In this document: piece by piece, positions 35,057 to 44,154 of the stretch
Numbering within the stretch: position 1 is the stretch's first letter
Layout of the letters: each line of letters begins with the position of its first letter
Assembly: GCF_005222805.1 (NCBI RefSeq)
Contig: NZ_STGC01000005.1
Coordinates: 2,678,127-2,742,126 of the forward strand
Direction: 5' to 3'
DNA: 64,000 nucleotides
Source: Devosia sp. FKR38
Lineage (GTDB): Bacteria > Pseudomonadota > Alphaproteobacteria > Rhizobiales > Devosiaceae
The notes under the pieces: model-generated
Database searches by the model: none
The model's input: only the letters and a program-made list of their open reading frames with translations
What the model was told of the DNA's origin: nothing
Translations under genes and position numbers: made by a program

Positions 35057-35676
35057 AGCGACGGACGATCGGCATAGTCGACTATGGCGTAGGCAATATT
35101 GGTTCGCTGGAGCGTTCGCTCTCGGCTCTGGGGTACCGTTGCCAGACCACGTCAAACCCCGACACACTTGCGGCGAGCGACCTCATTCTGCTGCCCGGCG
35201 TGGGCGCCTTCCCCACGGCTATGGCGGCGCTGCATGCCCATGACATGGTCGGGTTTCTCCAGGAACGCGCGCAGTCCGGCCAGCCACTCGTCGGCATCTG
35301 CTTGGGCATGCAGCTCTTGGCCGACCGGTCGGACGAGATCCGGGAGACATCCGGACTTGGCATCATTCCGGGCTATGTGACCGCGCTCGAAAACGCCGAT
35401 TGGCATATTGGCTGGAACACGCTCGAGGCCGCCTCAAGCGATCCCTTGGTCAAGCCAAGCGACGGACGCGTTGTCTATTTCAACCACTCCTTTGTGCTCA
35501 GGACGTCCCCGGAATATGTCATCGGCGTTGCCCGCATCGACCAGGGCATGACGCCGTTCCCGGTGGCTATCCGGCGGGAGAATACTGTGGGCCTGCAATT
35601 CCATCCGGAAAAGAGCCAGACTGCAGGCTTGCAGCTGCTGTCCGACGTTATCGAGGGGCTCTGCCGTGCTGCGTAA
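35053..35676 (+). CDS. hisH: HisH-type glutamine amidotransferase of the amidino-sugar system
   Basis: This 207-residue class I glutaminase has GICLGMQLLADRS with the nucleophile cysteine (about residue 83) and FHPEKSQ with the histidine/glutamate pair (about 184). It starts IGIVDYGVGNIGSL as HisH does. The triad looks intact, so it should release ammonia. It overlaps the amidotransferase by 4 bp and the HisF-like gene by 11 bp, tying it to the glycan locus and not to histidine synthesis. Confidence 0.92.
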   Translation: MKRRTIGIVDYGVGNIGSLERSLSALGYRCQTTSNPDTLAASDLILLPGVGAFPTAMAALHAHDMVGFLQERAQSGQPLVGICLGMQLLADRSDEIRETSGLGIIPGYVTALENADWHIGWNTLEAASSDPLVKPSDGRVVYFNHSFVLRTSPEYVIGVARIDQGMTPFPVAIRRENTVGLQFHPEKSQTAGLQLLSDVIEGLCRAA

Positions 35677-36436
35677 ACGCATAGTGGGCGTCATTACCGT
35701 CAAGGACGGTTGGGCGGTCCAGTCCATGGGCTACAGCCGCTATCTGCCTCTGGGGCGCCCGGAGATTTTGGCCAAGAACCTGGATCGCTGGGGCGCTGAC
35801 GAGATCGTGCTGCAGTGCATTGACCGTAGCACCGCCATGGCTGGCCCGGACATTGGCCTGATTGAGCGCGTGGCGCAGAAGGGCTTGTCGACGCCGCTGA
35901 TTTACCTCGGTGGCATCCACACCGCCCAGCAGGGCGTGGCGGCTGTGCATGCCGGAGCCGACCGGATCGCCATTGACGCCATGCTCAGCGACGACCCGTC
36001 TCATGTCCATGAAATCGAGGCCCATCTAGGCGCTCAAGCCATCATTGCCGCCCTGCCGTTATCGGTGGAGCCAACGGGCCTGATGCACCGCAATTATCGG
36101 ACCGGAGCGCTGTCTGCCCTGCCCGACACACTGCTCGAGCTGATCCGCAAGCGCATCGTCTCGGAGGTCATGACCATCGATTGGCGCAATGATGGCGGCC
36201 GGGCGTTTGATACGCGGATTCTCGATGCCTTCCCGCTCGCCGATATCCCGCTGATCGCCTTTGGCGGGCTGGCTGGACCCGACCAGCTGCGCGCCGTCCT
36301 GAGCCGGAAGCCTGTGGTGGCAGCTGCGGTCGGCAACTCCCTGAACTACCAGGAGCACACGATCCGCCACCTCAAGAAGGCACTCGGCGACCTGCCGATC
36401 CGTGCTCCATCCCATGAACGCAGGATTGACCACTGA
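35666..36436 (+). CDS. hisF: HisF-like ammonia-channel subunit lacking cyclase aspartates
   Basis: This 256-residue TIM barrel resembles HisF (RKRIVGVITVKDGWAVQ, ADEIVLQCID, IYLGGIHTAQQGVAAVHAGADRIAID). The position of catalytic Asp11 (normally CLDV) is threonine (VITV), and the Asp130 strand reads AALPLSVEP with no aspartate. Histidine cyclase activity is therefore unlikely. It probably only channels HisH ammonia to the WbpG-type enzyme, as HisF2 proteins do. GTG start at 35666 with GAGGGG upstream. Confidence 0.87.
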   Translation: MLRKRIVGVITVKDGWAVQSMGYSRYLPLGRPEILAKNLDRWGADEIVLQCIDRSTAMAGPDIGLIERVAQKGLSTPLIYLGGIHTAQQGVAAVHAGADRIAIDAMLSDDPSHVHEIEAHLGAQAIIAALPLSVEPTGLMHRNYRTGALSALPDTLLELIRKRIVSEVMTIDWRNDGGRAFDTRILDAFPLADIPLIAFGGLAGPDQLRAVLSRKPVVAAAVGNSLNYQEHTIRHLKKALGDLPIRAPSHERRIDH

Positions 36437-36438
36437 TT

Positions 36439-37683
36439 ATGGCCGACACATGCTGCCGCCGTTGCCTATACCGCTCCAGCCATCCGCTTGGCCTGGTGAT
36501 CGACGAGGACGGGATTTGTTCTGGATGCCGGATTCACGAGGAAAAGGACCGGCTGGACTGGGACGCCCGCTGGCGCAAGCTTGAAGCGCTGGTCGAGCCC
36601 TATCGGAATCTGTCCGGTGCGAACTACGACTGCATCGTGCCGGTGACCGGGGCCAATGACTCCTATTTCATCGTGCATCTGGTCAAGGAACGGCTGGGTC
36701 TCAACCCGCTGCTGGTGACCTACAACAAATACTTCAATACGCCGCTCGGTATTCGAAACCTTGCCAATCTGCGCATCCGGTTCAACTGCGACATTCTGGT
36801 TCAGAACGTGAATCCGGTCTCGGTGAAAGCCATCACGCGGACCACACTGCGCCAATTTGGCAGCATGTATTGGCCGGCCCTGGCCGGTCAGACCGTGTTT
36901 CCCGTGCAGACGGCGGTACGCTACAAGGTTCCGCTGATCATCTGGGGTGCGCACCAGGGTCTCGAACAGGTCGGCATGTTCAGCCACGAGCACGAGGTCG
37001 AGATGACCCGCCGCTATCGCGTGGACCATGACCTGATGGCGCGTGAGGCCGATGATCTGCTCTCGATCTTCGACACCCTCAAGGGCGATGACGTCGTCCA
37101 GTATCGCTACCCCGGCGATGCTGATCTGGCCGCCGGTGGCGTGCGGGGCATCTACCTTGGCAATTATGTCCGCTGGGACCCCAAGGCCCAGCACGAACAG
37201 ATGATCGAAACGCACGGCTACCAGAGCGCCGCCTTCGACCGCACCTTCGACTGCTACGACCATGTCGACTGCTACAACTTCATGGACATCCACGACATCC
37301 TCAAGCTGTACAAGCACGGCTATTCCAAGGTGACAGATCACGCCAGCCGCGAGATCCGCCATGGCCGCCTCACGCGGGAGCAGGGGATAGCGCTCGTGCG
37401 CAAGCATGAGCAGGCCCCGCTGCGCCACACTGACAAGTTCTGCGAATGGCTGGGTGTCGACGCGCGTGGACTGCAGTTCATCATGAACGAGCATCGTAAT
37501 CCGCTGTACTGGACTGAGGAGCGGCCCGGCCAATGGGCCTTCCACGGTTGGAGCACACTGGCGCAGCCGGACGCTGCCGCCAACCCGGCCCCGGCCCGCA
37601 AGGATGTCCAATTCCAGGCGACCGACACGCTGAACCTGGACCGCGACGACAAATACATCGTGGTTGGCAAGGGATACCCCTGA
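36439..37683 (+). CDS. Second WbpG-like sugar amidotransferase with altered PP-loop
   Basis: This 414-residue paralogue of the protein at 33926 keeps the N-terminal cysteines (CCRRC and CSGC) and the C-terminal architecture (YKHGYSKVTDHASREIRHGRLTREQG). Its ATP loop reads PVTGANDSYF instead of SGGKDS, losing the second glycine and the lysine. It may amidate a different acceptor, have changed chemistry, or be a non-catalytic partner. It starts 2 bp after the HisF-like stop without a clear ribosome site, suggesting coupled translation. Confidence 0.85.
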   Translation: MADTCCRRCLYRSSHPLGLVIDEDGICSGCRIHEEKDRLDWDARWRKLEALVEPYRNLSGANYDCIVPVTGANDSYFIVHLVKERLGLNPLLVTYNKYFNTPLGIRNLANLRIRFNCDILVQNVNPVSVKAITRTTLRQFGSMYWPALAGQTVFPVQTAVRYKVPLIIWGAHQGLEQVGMFSHEHEVEMTRRYRVDHDLMAREADDLLSIFDTLKGDDVVQYRYPGDADLAAGGVRGIYLGNYVRWDPKAQHEQMIETHGYQSAAFDRTFDCYDHVDCYNFMDIHDILKLYKHGYSKVTDHASREIRHGRLTREQGIALVRKHEQAPLRHTDKFCEWLGVDARGLQFIMNEHRNPLYWTEERPGQWAFHGWSTLAQPDAAANPAPARKDVQFQATDTLNLDRDDKYIVVGKGYP

Positions 37684-37715
37684 GGCCGGTCGGCACGAAC
37701 GGGGCGGGAGCATAA

Positions 37716-39929
37716 ATGGACGTCAGCGGCATAAGCTTCTCCGCGCTCTCGCAGGTCGTCAATCCTGTCTTCTTTGGCAATGCTGTCGCCCTGATTGTCT
37801 TGCTGCTCCTGGCGGGCCTACCCTTGGCACGGCGCCTGGAGTGCGGCTTTGCTGCAATCATTCTGGCCATTCTGGTCGGCCTTGGTGTCACCGTGCTGCT
37901 CGCCGCAGCGCCATGGCCGTTTGCCAAGCTCCAGATTGCCGCGGTGCTGGCATGCTTGGCAGTGCTCAACCTCATCCCGGTCAAGCACCGCGTTCTTCCC
38001 GACAGGCCCGACGGACGGCTGGCCCTGTGGCTCGTCGCCCTGCTCGCTGCGACCTATCTGGCGGCCAATGCCTCGCCCACCGCCTTCATGCACTACGACT
38101 ACTTCCATGCGTCGATGCGCTCCCTCGAACTGGCACGCTCAGGCACGGCCTTCTCGCCATGGTTCAAGCAGTTTGATCCCAGCGGCTGGTTCCTGTTCGA
38201 TCAGACCACCTCTTTGACGCTGGACGGGCTGGAAGTGGTCTGGTTCGGCACGCAGACCGGCGTCCTGTCCAAACTGGTTGTGCTGTTGCTGGCCGGCTAT
38301 CTGGTGCTGACACTTGATCGGCTGCGTGTTGCCTGGCCGATCCTGCTCATGATGACGGCCGCCCTGTGCCTCTACCTCGTCGACAGCGCTTTTGCATTTC
38401 GACCTCACATCTATGTCGGGCTCACCCTTGCCGTCATTGCTGCGCAACTTGCCCAGCCGCGCGTCCACAGCGGTAAGCTGCTGGCGGTACTGCTGCTGTT
38501 TCTTGTCCTGGCCAAGCGCGACGGCGTCATCCTGGCTCCCTTTGTGGCCATGCTCGGACTCTGGCGGATCGGCGAGCTTGGCAAAGCCCGACGGATCGAC
38601 ATGCGGTTCGCAGCGCCCGCGGCAATTGCCGCCATCGGTTTGCTTGTCGCGGGCCTGAGTTTTGCGCAAATCGGCGGCATCGCGGTTGGGCAGCAACTTC
38701 TGCTATCAATGGCCCAGTTGGACGTAGCGCAGCTCCTGCAACGCGGCGTGATGGCCTTTCTTGCCCTGTGCCTCGCCCTGCCAGCGGTGTCATTTGCATT
38801 GCAACAAAGCCCAGACATGCGGCGGCGACTGATTGCCCCTTTGGTCTTGCTGACGATCGTTACAGTGCTCATCGTCGCATCGGCCGTGCTGCTGGAGGGC
38901 GGCAGCCGGTTCAACGAGGGGACTCTGCTGCGCAAGCTGGTCTACTTCCTGCTGCCGCCAACGCTGACGTTCTTTGCCTTGGCCTTCTCCGATTGGCGAG
39001 CGCAAAGCCGTCGCTGGTGGGGATCCGCGATTTTGTTCAGCGGCACGGCCTTCGTCTGTCTGGCGGCATTCCTGGCCAACCAGCTCCAGGATGTGGTGAA
39101 CCCGCGTTACGGCTGGGGCGAGATCGCCATTGAAGCTGTCGCCTTCTTCCGCAGCGTCGTGCCAACCGAAGCGGCAGTCTCGATTGGCTTTTTGGTTCCA
39201 CAACCCGACGCTATCGCACGTAGTCCGTTTGGCGAGACGGAGACCTACCAGTTCCCCATGATGACGGCCTATCTTGGTCGCGATCTAAAGTTCGCCCCGG
39301 CAATGAGCGAACTGTCCGGCCGCGATATCATCTTTCTGCCGCGCGCTATGCCAGCGGGAGAACGGTTGTCTATTGTACGTCAATCTGGCCGCATCTATCG
39401 TGAGCTCGATGGCGGCTACGGCTTGGCGCTGACCCAGACGGGCCTGGCAGCCATCGGCCCCGCACATGTCTTAACCTTTGGCGCGCATGACCCTGTCGAT
39501 ACGCCCCTGGCCCATGTGCCGTGGAAATTCGTCGCCAAGAGCTGGCCTGACCAGTTCCGTGTGGCCGAAGTGCCTTGGCCGGCCGACGTCACCCAGGTCA
39601 TGGCCGCCTGGCCAGCCGATGGAACAGAAATGGACCAGCCGTTGACGCTCAGCTTTCCCAATGCCGAGAGGAAGAGAGTCTTCAGCGTCGAATTTTCCGA
39701 CCATCCACTCGGCGACCGCAAGCCGGAGACCATAGAAATTACCACCCAGGATGGTACCTTCAATGCGCCCGCCCAGTCCTACTTTATTCACAATCGCTAT
39801 GTGCTGCCGATCAGAACACAGGGGTCGTTCTCGATCACCTTCACTGCCGCCCAGACACCGATAGAGCCGCCATGGATGGCACCTTACTTCGTGCTATTTG
39901 ATCTGCAGGTCCTCCAGGAAGACCAGTGA
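37716..39929 (+). CDS. Large polytopic membrane protein with C-terminal extracytoplasmic domain
   Basis: This 737-residue protein has about 12-13 hydrophobic segments in the first 470 residues and a soluble C-terminal region of about 260 residues rich in strands. An early extracytoplasmic loop has FMHYDYFHASMRSLELA with acidic and aromatic residues. The layout resembles GT-C lipid-linked glycosyltransferases or glycan-modifying membrane enzymes, but no diagnostic motif was recognised. GGGAG precedes the ATG. A function in adding a side sugar from a lipid carrier is possible. Confidence 0.72.
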   Translation: MDVSGISFSALSQVVNPVFFGNAVALIVLLLLAGLPLARRLECGFAAIILAILVGLGVTVLLAAAPWPFAKLQIAAVLACLAVLNLIPVKHRVLPDRPDGRLALWLVALLAATYLAANASPTAFMHYDYFHASMRSLELARSGTAFSPWFKQFDPSGWFLFDQTTSLTLDGLEVVWFGTQTGVLSKLVVLLLAGYLVLTLDRLRVAWPILLMMTAALCLYLVDSAFAFRPHIYVGLTLAVIAAQLAQPRVHSGKLLAVLLLFLVLAKRDGVILAPFVAMLGLWRIGELGKARRIDMRFAAPAAIAAIGLLVAGLSFAQIGGIAVGQQLLLSMAQLDVAQLLQRGVMAFLALCLALPAVSFALQQSPDMRRRLIAPLVLLTIVTVLIVASAVLLEGGSRFNEGTLLRKLVYFLLPPTLTFFALAFSDWRAQSRRWWGSAILFSGTAFVCLAAFLANQLQDVVNPRYGWGEIAIEAVAFFRSVVPTEAAVSIGFLVPQPDAIARSPFGETETYQFPMMTAYLGRDLKFAPAMSELSGRDIIFLPRAMPAGERLSIVRQSGRIYRELDGGYGLALTQTGLAAIGPAHVLTFGAHDPVDTPLAHVPWKFVAKSWPDQFRVAEVPWPADVTQVMAAWPADGTEMDQPLTLSFPNAERKRVFSVEFSDHPLGDRKPETIEITTQDGTFNAPAQSYFIHNRYVLPIRTQGSFSITFTAAQTPIEPPWMAPYFVLFDLQVLQEDQ

Positions 39930-39993
39930 GGGCTCAGGTTGAACGGTGCGCACAAACCGTGCATATGCAGCCGAACCGCCCAGGAATGAGATT

Positions 39994-41451
39994 ATGACCG
40001 CCAACGTCCTTTGCCTGTCCCGATCATACCTGTCCAACCTGCTCCCCAGGCTGGGCAAGCTGGACCCGGAAGCGCGCTACTTTCATATCGTCCAGAGCGA
40101 TGCGGAAGAACGTGCGGTCAAGGCTGCAGGCGGCACCGTGGTGCTCAACCTGGAAGCCGTGGTGCGCAAGCATTTCAGCACAATCCAGCCTGCCGAATGG
40201 CGCGAACCCGATGATTTCCGCGAGGTGACAGGCTTTGGTTGGTCGGCCCTCTATTCGGATCGCAATCTGCCCGATCTGCCGGCAAAGAAGCGCGAAAAGA
40301 CGGCCCGCATCGTCTTTGACGCTGTCGCTGCGCTGTTTGCCGAGCGGCAATACGACGCCTTCGTGAGTGAGCCGGTAGCCATCTTTATCACACACATCGT
40401 CTTCTATTTTTGCCGCAAGACCGGCACGCGTCCGCTGCTCTGGGCCAATACCTATTTCCCTGACTATTTCTATTTCGCAGATGCAACCAATATCGCCGTG
40501 CCCACGCCGATCGCTGGTGCGCCCAACACCACCGAGGAGCTGGCCAAGACCGTTGAGTCCTATGTCCATGGCGTGATCGGCGACCGCGCCGGGCCGGCCT
40601 ATCACCATGCCTTCGCCAGCAAGGCCAGCAAGCCCCAGTTGGACTATCTCAGCCAGCGCAAGGGCGAGCGGCCGCTGGTGCTGCGTCCAGGTCTCGCCAG
40701 CATTGGTCTGCAGTTTGCCCGCATGATGCGCGCGCACCTCAAGCGTCTGACCTTCCCGCTCCGCGGCGATTACATGACGGCCGGATCGGTGTCCGAGCAT
40801 CGCGCCTATATGCGCTACCTGCTCACACCGTCTTATGTCTATGACGCACTGCCCGAGGGCTTCTCGGCGACCAATGTCGTCTATCCGCTGCAATATGAGC
40901 CCGAAGCGTCGCTGATCTATTTCGCGCCGGAGATTGTCAGCCAGGTGTCCTTTGTTGAGACCATCCTGCGCGCCCTGCCAAGCGATTGCTTGCTCTGGGT
41001 CAAGGAACATCCCAACCAGTTCGGCGCCTTGGGCGAGAAGCCCTGGCGCGCCCTGCGGGCAAAATATGGCAACCTGCGGTTTATCAACGGGCGGCAGAGC
41101 GGGCGCGAACTGATCAAGCGCGCCAGCGCCGTAGTGAGCATTTCAAGCAGCATGGGCATGGACGCTCTGCTTTTGGGGCGAAAGGTCATTGTTGCCGGGC
41201 GGGTCTTCTACCGCAGCTTCACCGGCGCAATCGCAGTGTCGTCCCATGCCGAAATGGCCAAAGCGCTCAACAGCGCCGACACTTATGAGCCCAGCGACAA
41301 CGCAGCATCCAATATCGCTGAGCTGATCACCTTCGGGCGAAACGCCTACCGCGGCGATCCGCAGCCTTCCGATATCCTGTTCACCCAAGAGAACCTGCAG
41401 GCCCTCGCCGGAGCCATCCGGGCAGAGCGCCTTGCAAGGCGGGCTGCATGA
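39994..41451 (+). CDS. Capsule-synthesis-like (KpsC/KpsS-related) protein, candidate transferase
   Basis: This 485-residue soluble protein has a C-terminal half like the capsule-synthesis family: LLWVKEHPNQFGALG (HP motif, about residue 344), INGRQSGRELIKRA and SISSSMGMDALLLGRKVIV. Related KpsC/KpsS proteins are Kdo transferases using CMP-Kdo, so a CMP-pseudaminic acid donor is plausible. ATG at 39994 is preceded by AGGAATGAG. The stop overlaps the next gene. Confidence 0.72.
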   Translation: MTANVLCLSRSYLSNLLPRLGKLDPEARYFHIVQSDAEERAVKAAGGTVVLNLEAVVRKHFSTIQPAEWREPDDFREVTGFGWSALYSDRNLPDLPAKKREKTARIVFDAVAALFAERQYDAFVSEPVAIFITHIVFYFCRKTGTRPLLWANTYFPDYFYFADATNIAVPTPIAGAPNTTEELAKTVESYVHGVIGDRAGPAYHHAFASKASKPQLDYLSQRKGERPLVLRPGLASIGLQFARMMRAHLKRLTFPLRGDYMTAGSVSEHRAYMRYLLTPSYVYDALPEGFSATNVVYPLQYEPEASLIYFAPEIVSQVSFVETILRALPSDCLLWVKEHPNQFGALGEKPWRALRAKYGNLRFINGRQSGRELIKRASAVVSISSSMGMDALLLGRKVIVAGRVFYRSFTGAIAVSSHAEMAKALNSADTYEPSDNAASNIAELITFGRNAYRGDPQPSDILFTQENLQALAGAIRAERLARRAA

Positions 41452-41984
41452 AGCAGTTGCTTAAAAAGCTCTGGATGATTGAAAGCCAGATACGCGGACA
41501 CATCCGCATATCCCGCTTCTTCTGGTTTCGCGTCCCCCTGGTCGGTCGTGCCATCTCGATGATCCTGGATCGCCTGATCCTGATCGCCTATGGCGTCGAC
41601 ATGCTGTCATCCTCGATCGATATCAGACGCCTGTCGATCAGCCACCCCAACGGCATATTGCTGGGTGGTAATGGTGTGGTCTCTTCCGGGCGAGTCGCCA
41701 TTATGGCGGGCGTTTCCCTGGTCGCGCGCAGCCCATCCGATCCGACCTATCTTGAACGCCACAGTTCCAGAACCGTCTTTCGTTTTGGTGATAATGTGGT
41801 AATCGGAGCAGGTTCGGTCGTCGTCGGACCGATCGATATTTGCGACAACGTCATCATCGGGGCGATGTCGCTGGTGAACAAGTCGATCTCTGAGCCGGGC
41901 ATCTATGTCGGAGTCCCGGTTCGCCGCGTTAAGGACCAGGCATCTGATGAATGGGTCCAATCCAGTGATGCAAAGGAACACTAA
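41448..41984 (+). CDS. Hexapeptide-repeat (left-handed beta-helix) acyltransferase
   Basis: This 178-residue protein has an amphipathic N-terminus followed by hexapeptide turns: LLGGNGVVSSGRVAIMAG, then FGDNVVIGAGSVVVGPIDICDNVIIGAMSLV, ending GIYVGVPVRRVKD. It is of the serine/maltose O-acetyltransferase type and likely O-acetylates a sugar. It overlaps the preceding gene (ATGA); the dioxygenase gene begins immediately after its stop. Confidence 0.83.
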   Translation: MKQLLKKLWMIESQIRGHIRISRFFWFRVPLVGRAISMILDRLILIAYGVDMLSSSIDIRRLSISHPNGILLGGNGVVSSGRVAIMAGVSLVARSPSDPTYLERHSSRTVFRFGDNVVIGAGSVVVGPIDICDNVIIGAMSLVNKSISEPGIYVGVPVRRVKDQASDEWVQSSDAKEH

Positions 41985-42836
41985 GTGACCAGTCTACGTG
42001 ACATCGGAAGTTTCATCCGCTGGCGGCTGATCCCGGTCCGCTATGCGACCATGCTTATGGAATACGGCAAGAACGCTGGTGCGCAGCGAGCTGGTGTGAG
42101 CAAGACCACGGGCATACTTGACGAACAGGGCTATCATGCCGGCCCGACGCTTGATGCAGAGACGGTCGCAGCGCTCCGCGAGATCTACGTTCCGCGTGGC
42201 AAGACCGTCGTCCCCAAGGATCGCGGCGCACCGTTCGTGAACCTGGTCAAACCGGAAGACTTCACTGTCGATAGCCCGTTGATGAAGGTCGCATTTTCAC
42301 AGGAAGTTCTCGATCCGGCCATCGACTACTTTGGCGGCCGACTGACGCTGGACAGCATCCAGGTTCTGTATTCCTACCCGACCGAGAAGCTGCGCGAGAG
42401 CCAGTTCTGGCACAAGGACTATGGCGACCGGAAGTCCTTCCATTGCGTCATCTATCTCAATGACGTTCTCACCGACGACAAGGGCCCATTCGTCTTCGTC
42501 GATAAGAACGACACCAAGAAGATCCGCAAATCCATCACCATTCGGCGCTTGGCCGACGACGAGCTCAAGGCCGAACTGGGCAATGGGGAAGTCCGCACTT
42601 TCTATGGAAAGGCCGGTGAATCGGTCTTCGTCGACCCGGCCGTTTGCTATCACTATGGCAGCCGCTGCACATCCGAGCCGCGCTTTGCCATCTTCGTGAC
42701 CTTCAACACCGTCACACCCTTTGTTCCGGCGAACTCGCAGATTCTGGACAATGCCGAGCGTCTCGTCCAGGTCGCGGCTCAGTTGCGTCCAGACCTCAAC
42801 CCGCGCTTCCTCCGCAATATCGTGCGGCTGAATTGA
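41985..42836 (+). CDS. PhyH-like (phytanoyl-CoA dioxygenase family) protein
   Basis: This 283-residue protein appears to be an Fe(II)/2-oxoglutarate oxygenase. FWHKDYGD gives the HxD iron ligands (about residues 142-144) and the distal histidine would be in CYHYGSR (about 223), followed by a basic residue for 2-oxoglutarate. The GTG start abuts the acetyltransferase stop. In a glycan locus it may hydroxylate or oxidise a sugar or an N-acyl group; the substrate is unknown. Confidence 0.72.
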   Translation: MTSLRDIGSFIRWRLIPVRYATMLMEYGKNAGAQRAGVSKTTGILDEQGYHAGPTLDAETVAALREIYVPRGKTVVPKDRGAPFVNLVKPEDFTVDSPLMKVAFSQEVLDPAIDYFGGRLTLDSIQVLYSYPTEKLRESQFWHKDYGDRKSFHCVIYLNDVLTDDKGPFVFVDKNDTKKIRKSITIRRLADDELKAELGNGEVRTFYGKAGESVFVDPAVCYHYGSRCTSEPRFAIFVTFNTVTPFVPANSQILDNAERLVQVAAQLRPDLNPRFLRNIVRLN

Positions 42837-42924
42837 CCGACACAGGACATCAGGCGCATTCTGGGCCAAGCCCGCGCCTGGTGTCTTCCCACCAGCGTCG
42901 ACACATCCACAACTGGCAAATGGC

Positions 42925-44154
42925 GTGAAGCGGTATTTTTTCTGGATGCTCTTTGCATCCGGCCTTGGTTTCTCCAAGGTCCTGGCCCTTGCCCAAATCA
43001 TGACGCCCGCCAATCTGGGGAGCTATGTCTCAGTAATTGGCATCGCCGTGCTGAGCGGAACTTTGCTCAGCTTCGGCCAGATTGAGGGCACCACCAAATA
43101 CTACCCTCGTCTGTGGCTGAGCCGCGACTACGCGCGGATCACCGATAGCGTCAAGGTCATTGCGGCCAAGCTGGGCATCCGCTTTGCCTTGGCCACGGTC
43201 GTCGGCGCCGTCGCGATGGTGGTTTTCAAGCTCGACAACCCGATCATCACCGCAGTCGTCGCGGGCGGGATCGGTCTTTGCTCAGCCTATCTGGCTCTCG
43301 CGGCATCGCTGCTGCGTGCCGCAGAAAACGCCAATGTCCTGCAGGCGTTCAACCTGGTCAGGAACAGCACCGCGATCATCCTGGCCTGTCTGGGTGGCTG
43401 GTTTTTCGGCTGGAACGGCGCCATGCTTGGGGACCTCGTGGCCGCAGCTGCCTCGTTGCTGTATGCGATCGTCAGCATCCGCCTCTTGTTTGCCGAGCAT
43501 GTCGACGCTCAGGCCATCGAACTGCAGCCGGAGACAGCAAGCAAGACCGGCGGCGGCAAGCTCTATCTGGCCTATCTGCTGTCCTCATCGACCCAATTGC
43601 TCGACCGCGGCGCGATCAACCTGATACTGGGCGCCGCGGCAGCGGGTTCCTATGGCATTGTCGCTCTGATGTTCCAGGTCGGACAGTTGGTGATCAACAT
43701 CTTCGCGCAGCGGGCCGGCCCACGGGTGATCAAGTCCGCGCGCACCAATGCCCTCGGCTCAGGGCGCATTGAGAGCGTGCGAAAGCCGGTCCTGGGGATG
43801 GCGGCGCTCTCGATCGCGGTGGCCTGCGCTATGTTGACCGCCAGGGCACTTGATCTTCCCTCTGGGTTCTTCGAGCGCTACCAGATCTCCTGGCTGGCCA
43901 TTGTGTTTGGCGGCGGTGTCTGCTTCATGCAGATATTCAGTCTGCTTGAGTTTCATCTTATAGCCCACGATCGAGAAAAGGACGTTCTGCTCGCCAGCGC
44001 CATTGCAACTGCAACAATGACTGGTCTGTTTGGCGCTGCCTGGTATTTTGGTTTTGCGCTGGAGTGGTTCATCCTGGCAGTGCTTGTAGCGCGTACTTTG
44101 CATGCAGCAATTCTCTGGAGAATGATGAATGACCCACGCGTTGCAAGCGAGTGA
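42925..44154 (+). CDS. wzx: O-antigen flippase, Wzx-like
   Basis: This 409-residue protein has about 11-12 membrane helices and the polysaccharide-transporter (MATE-like/Wzx) style: an N-terminal ASGLGFSKVLALAQIMTPANLGSYVSVI helix pair and LLDRGAINLILGAAAAGSYGIVALMFQ in the middle. It should flip lipid-linked repeat units to the periplasm. The start is GTG at 42925; the 88 bp before it hold nothing recognisable. The polymerase gene begins within its last 26 bp. Confidence 0.85.
   Translation: MKRYFFWMLFASGLGFSKVLALAQIMTPANLGSYVSVIGIAVLSGTLLSFGQIEGTTKYYPRLWLSRDYARITDSVKVIAAKLGIRFALATVVGAVAMVVFKLDNPIITAVVAGGIGLCSAYLALAASLLRAAENANVLQAFNLVRNSTAIILACLGGWFFGWNGAMLGDLVAAAASLLYAIVSIRLLFAEHVDAQAIELQPETASKTGGGKLYLAYLLSSSTQLLDRGAINLILGAAAAGSYGIVALMFQVGQLVINIFAQRAGPRVIKSARTNALGSGRIESVRKPVLGMAALSIAVACAMLTARALDLPSGFFERYQISWLAIVFGGGVCFMQIFSLLEFHLIAHDREKDVLLASAIATATMTGLFGAAWYFGFALEWFILAVLVARTLHAAILWRMMNDPRVASE

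Noticed and set aside
35053..36436. HisH and HisF as histidine biosynthesis genes
   Set aside because: They overlap or abut glycan amidotransferase genes on both sides, and the HisF-like protein lacks the two catalytic aspartates.
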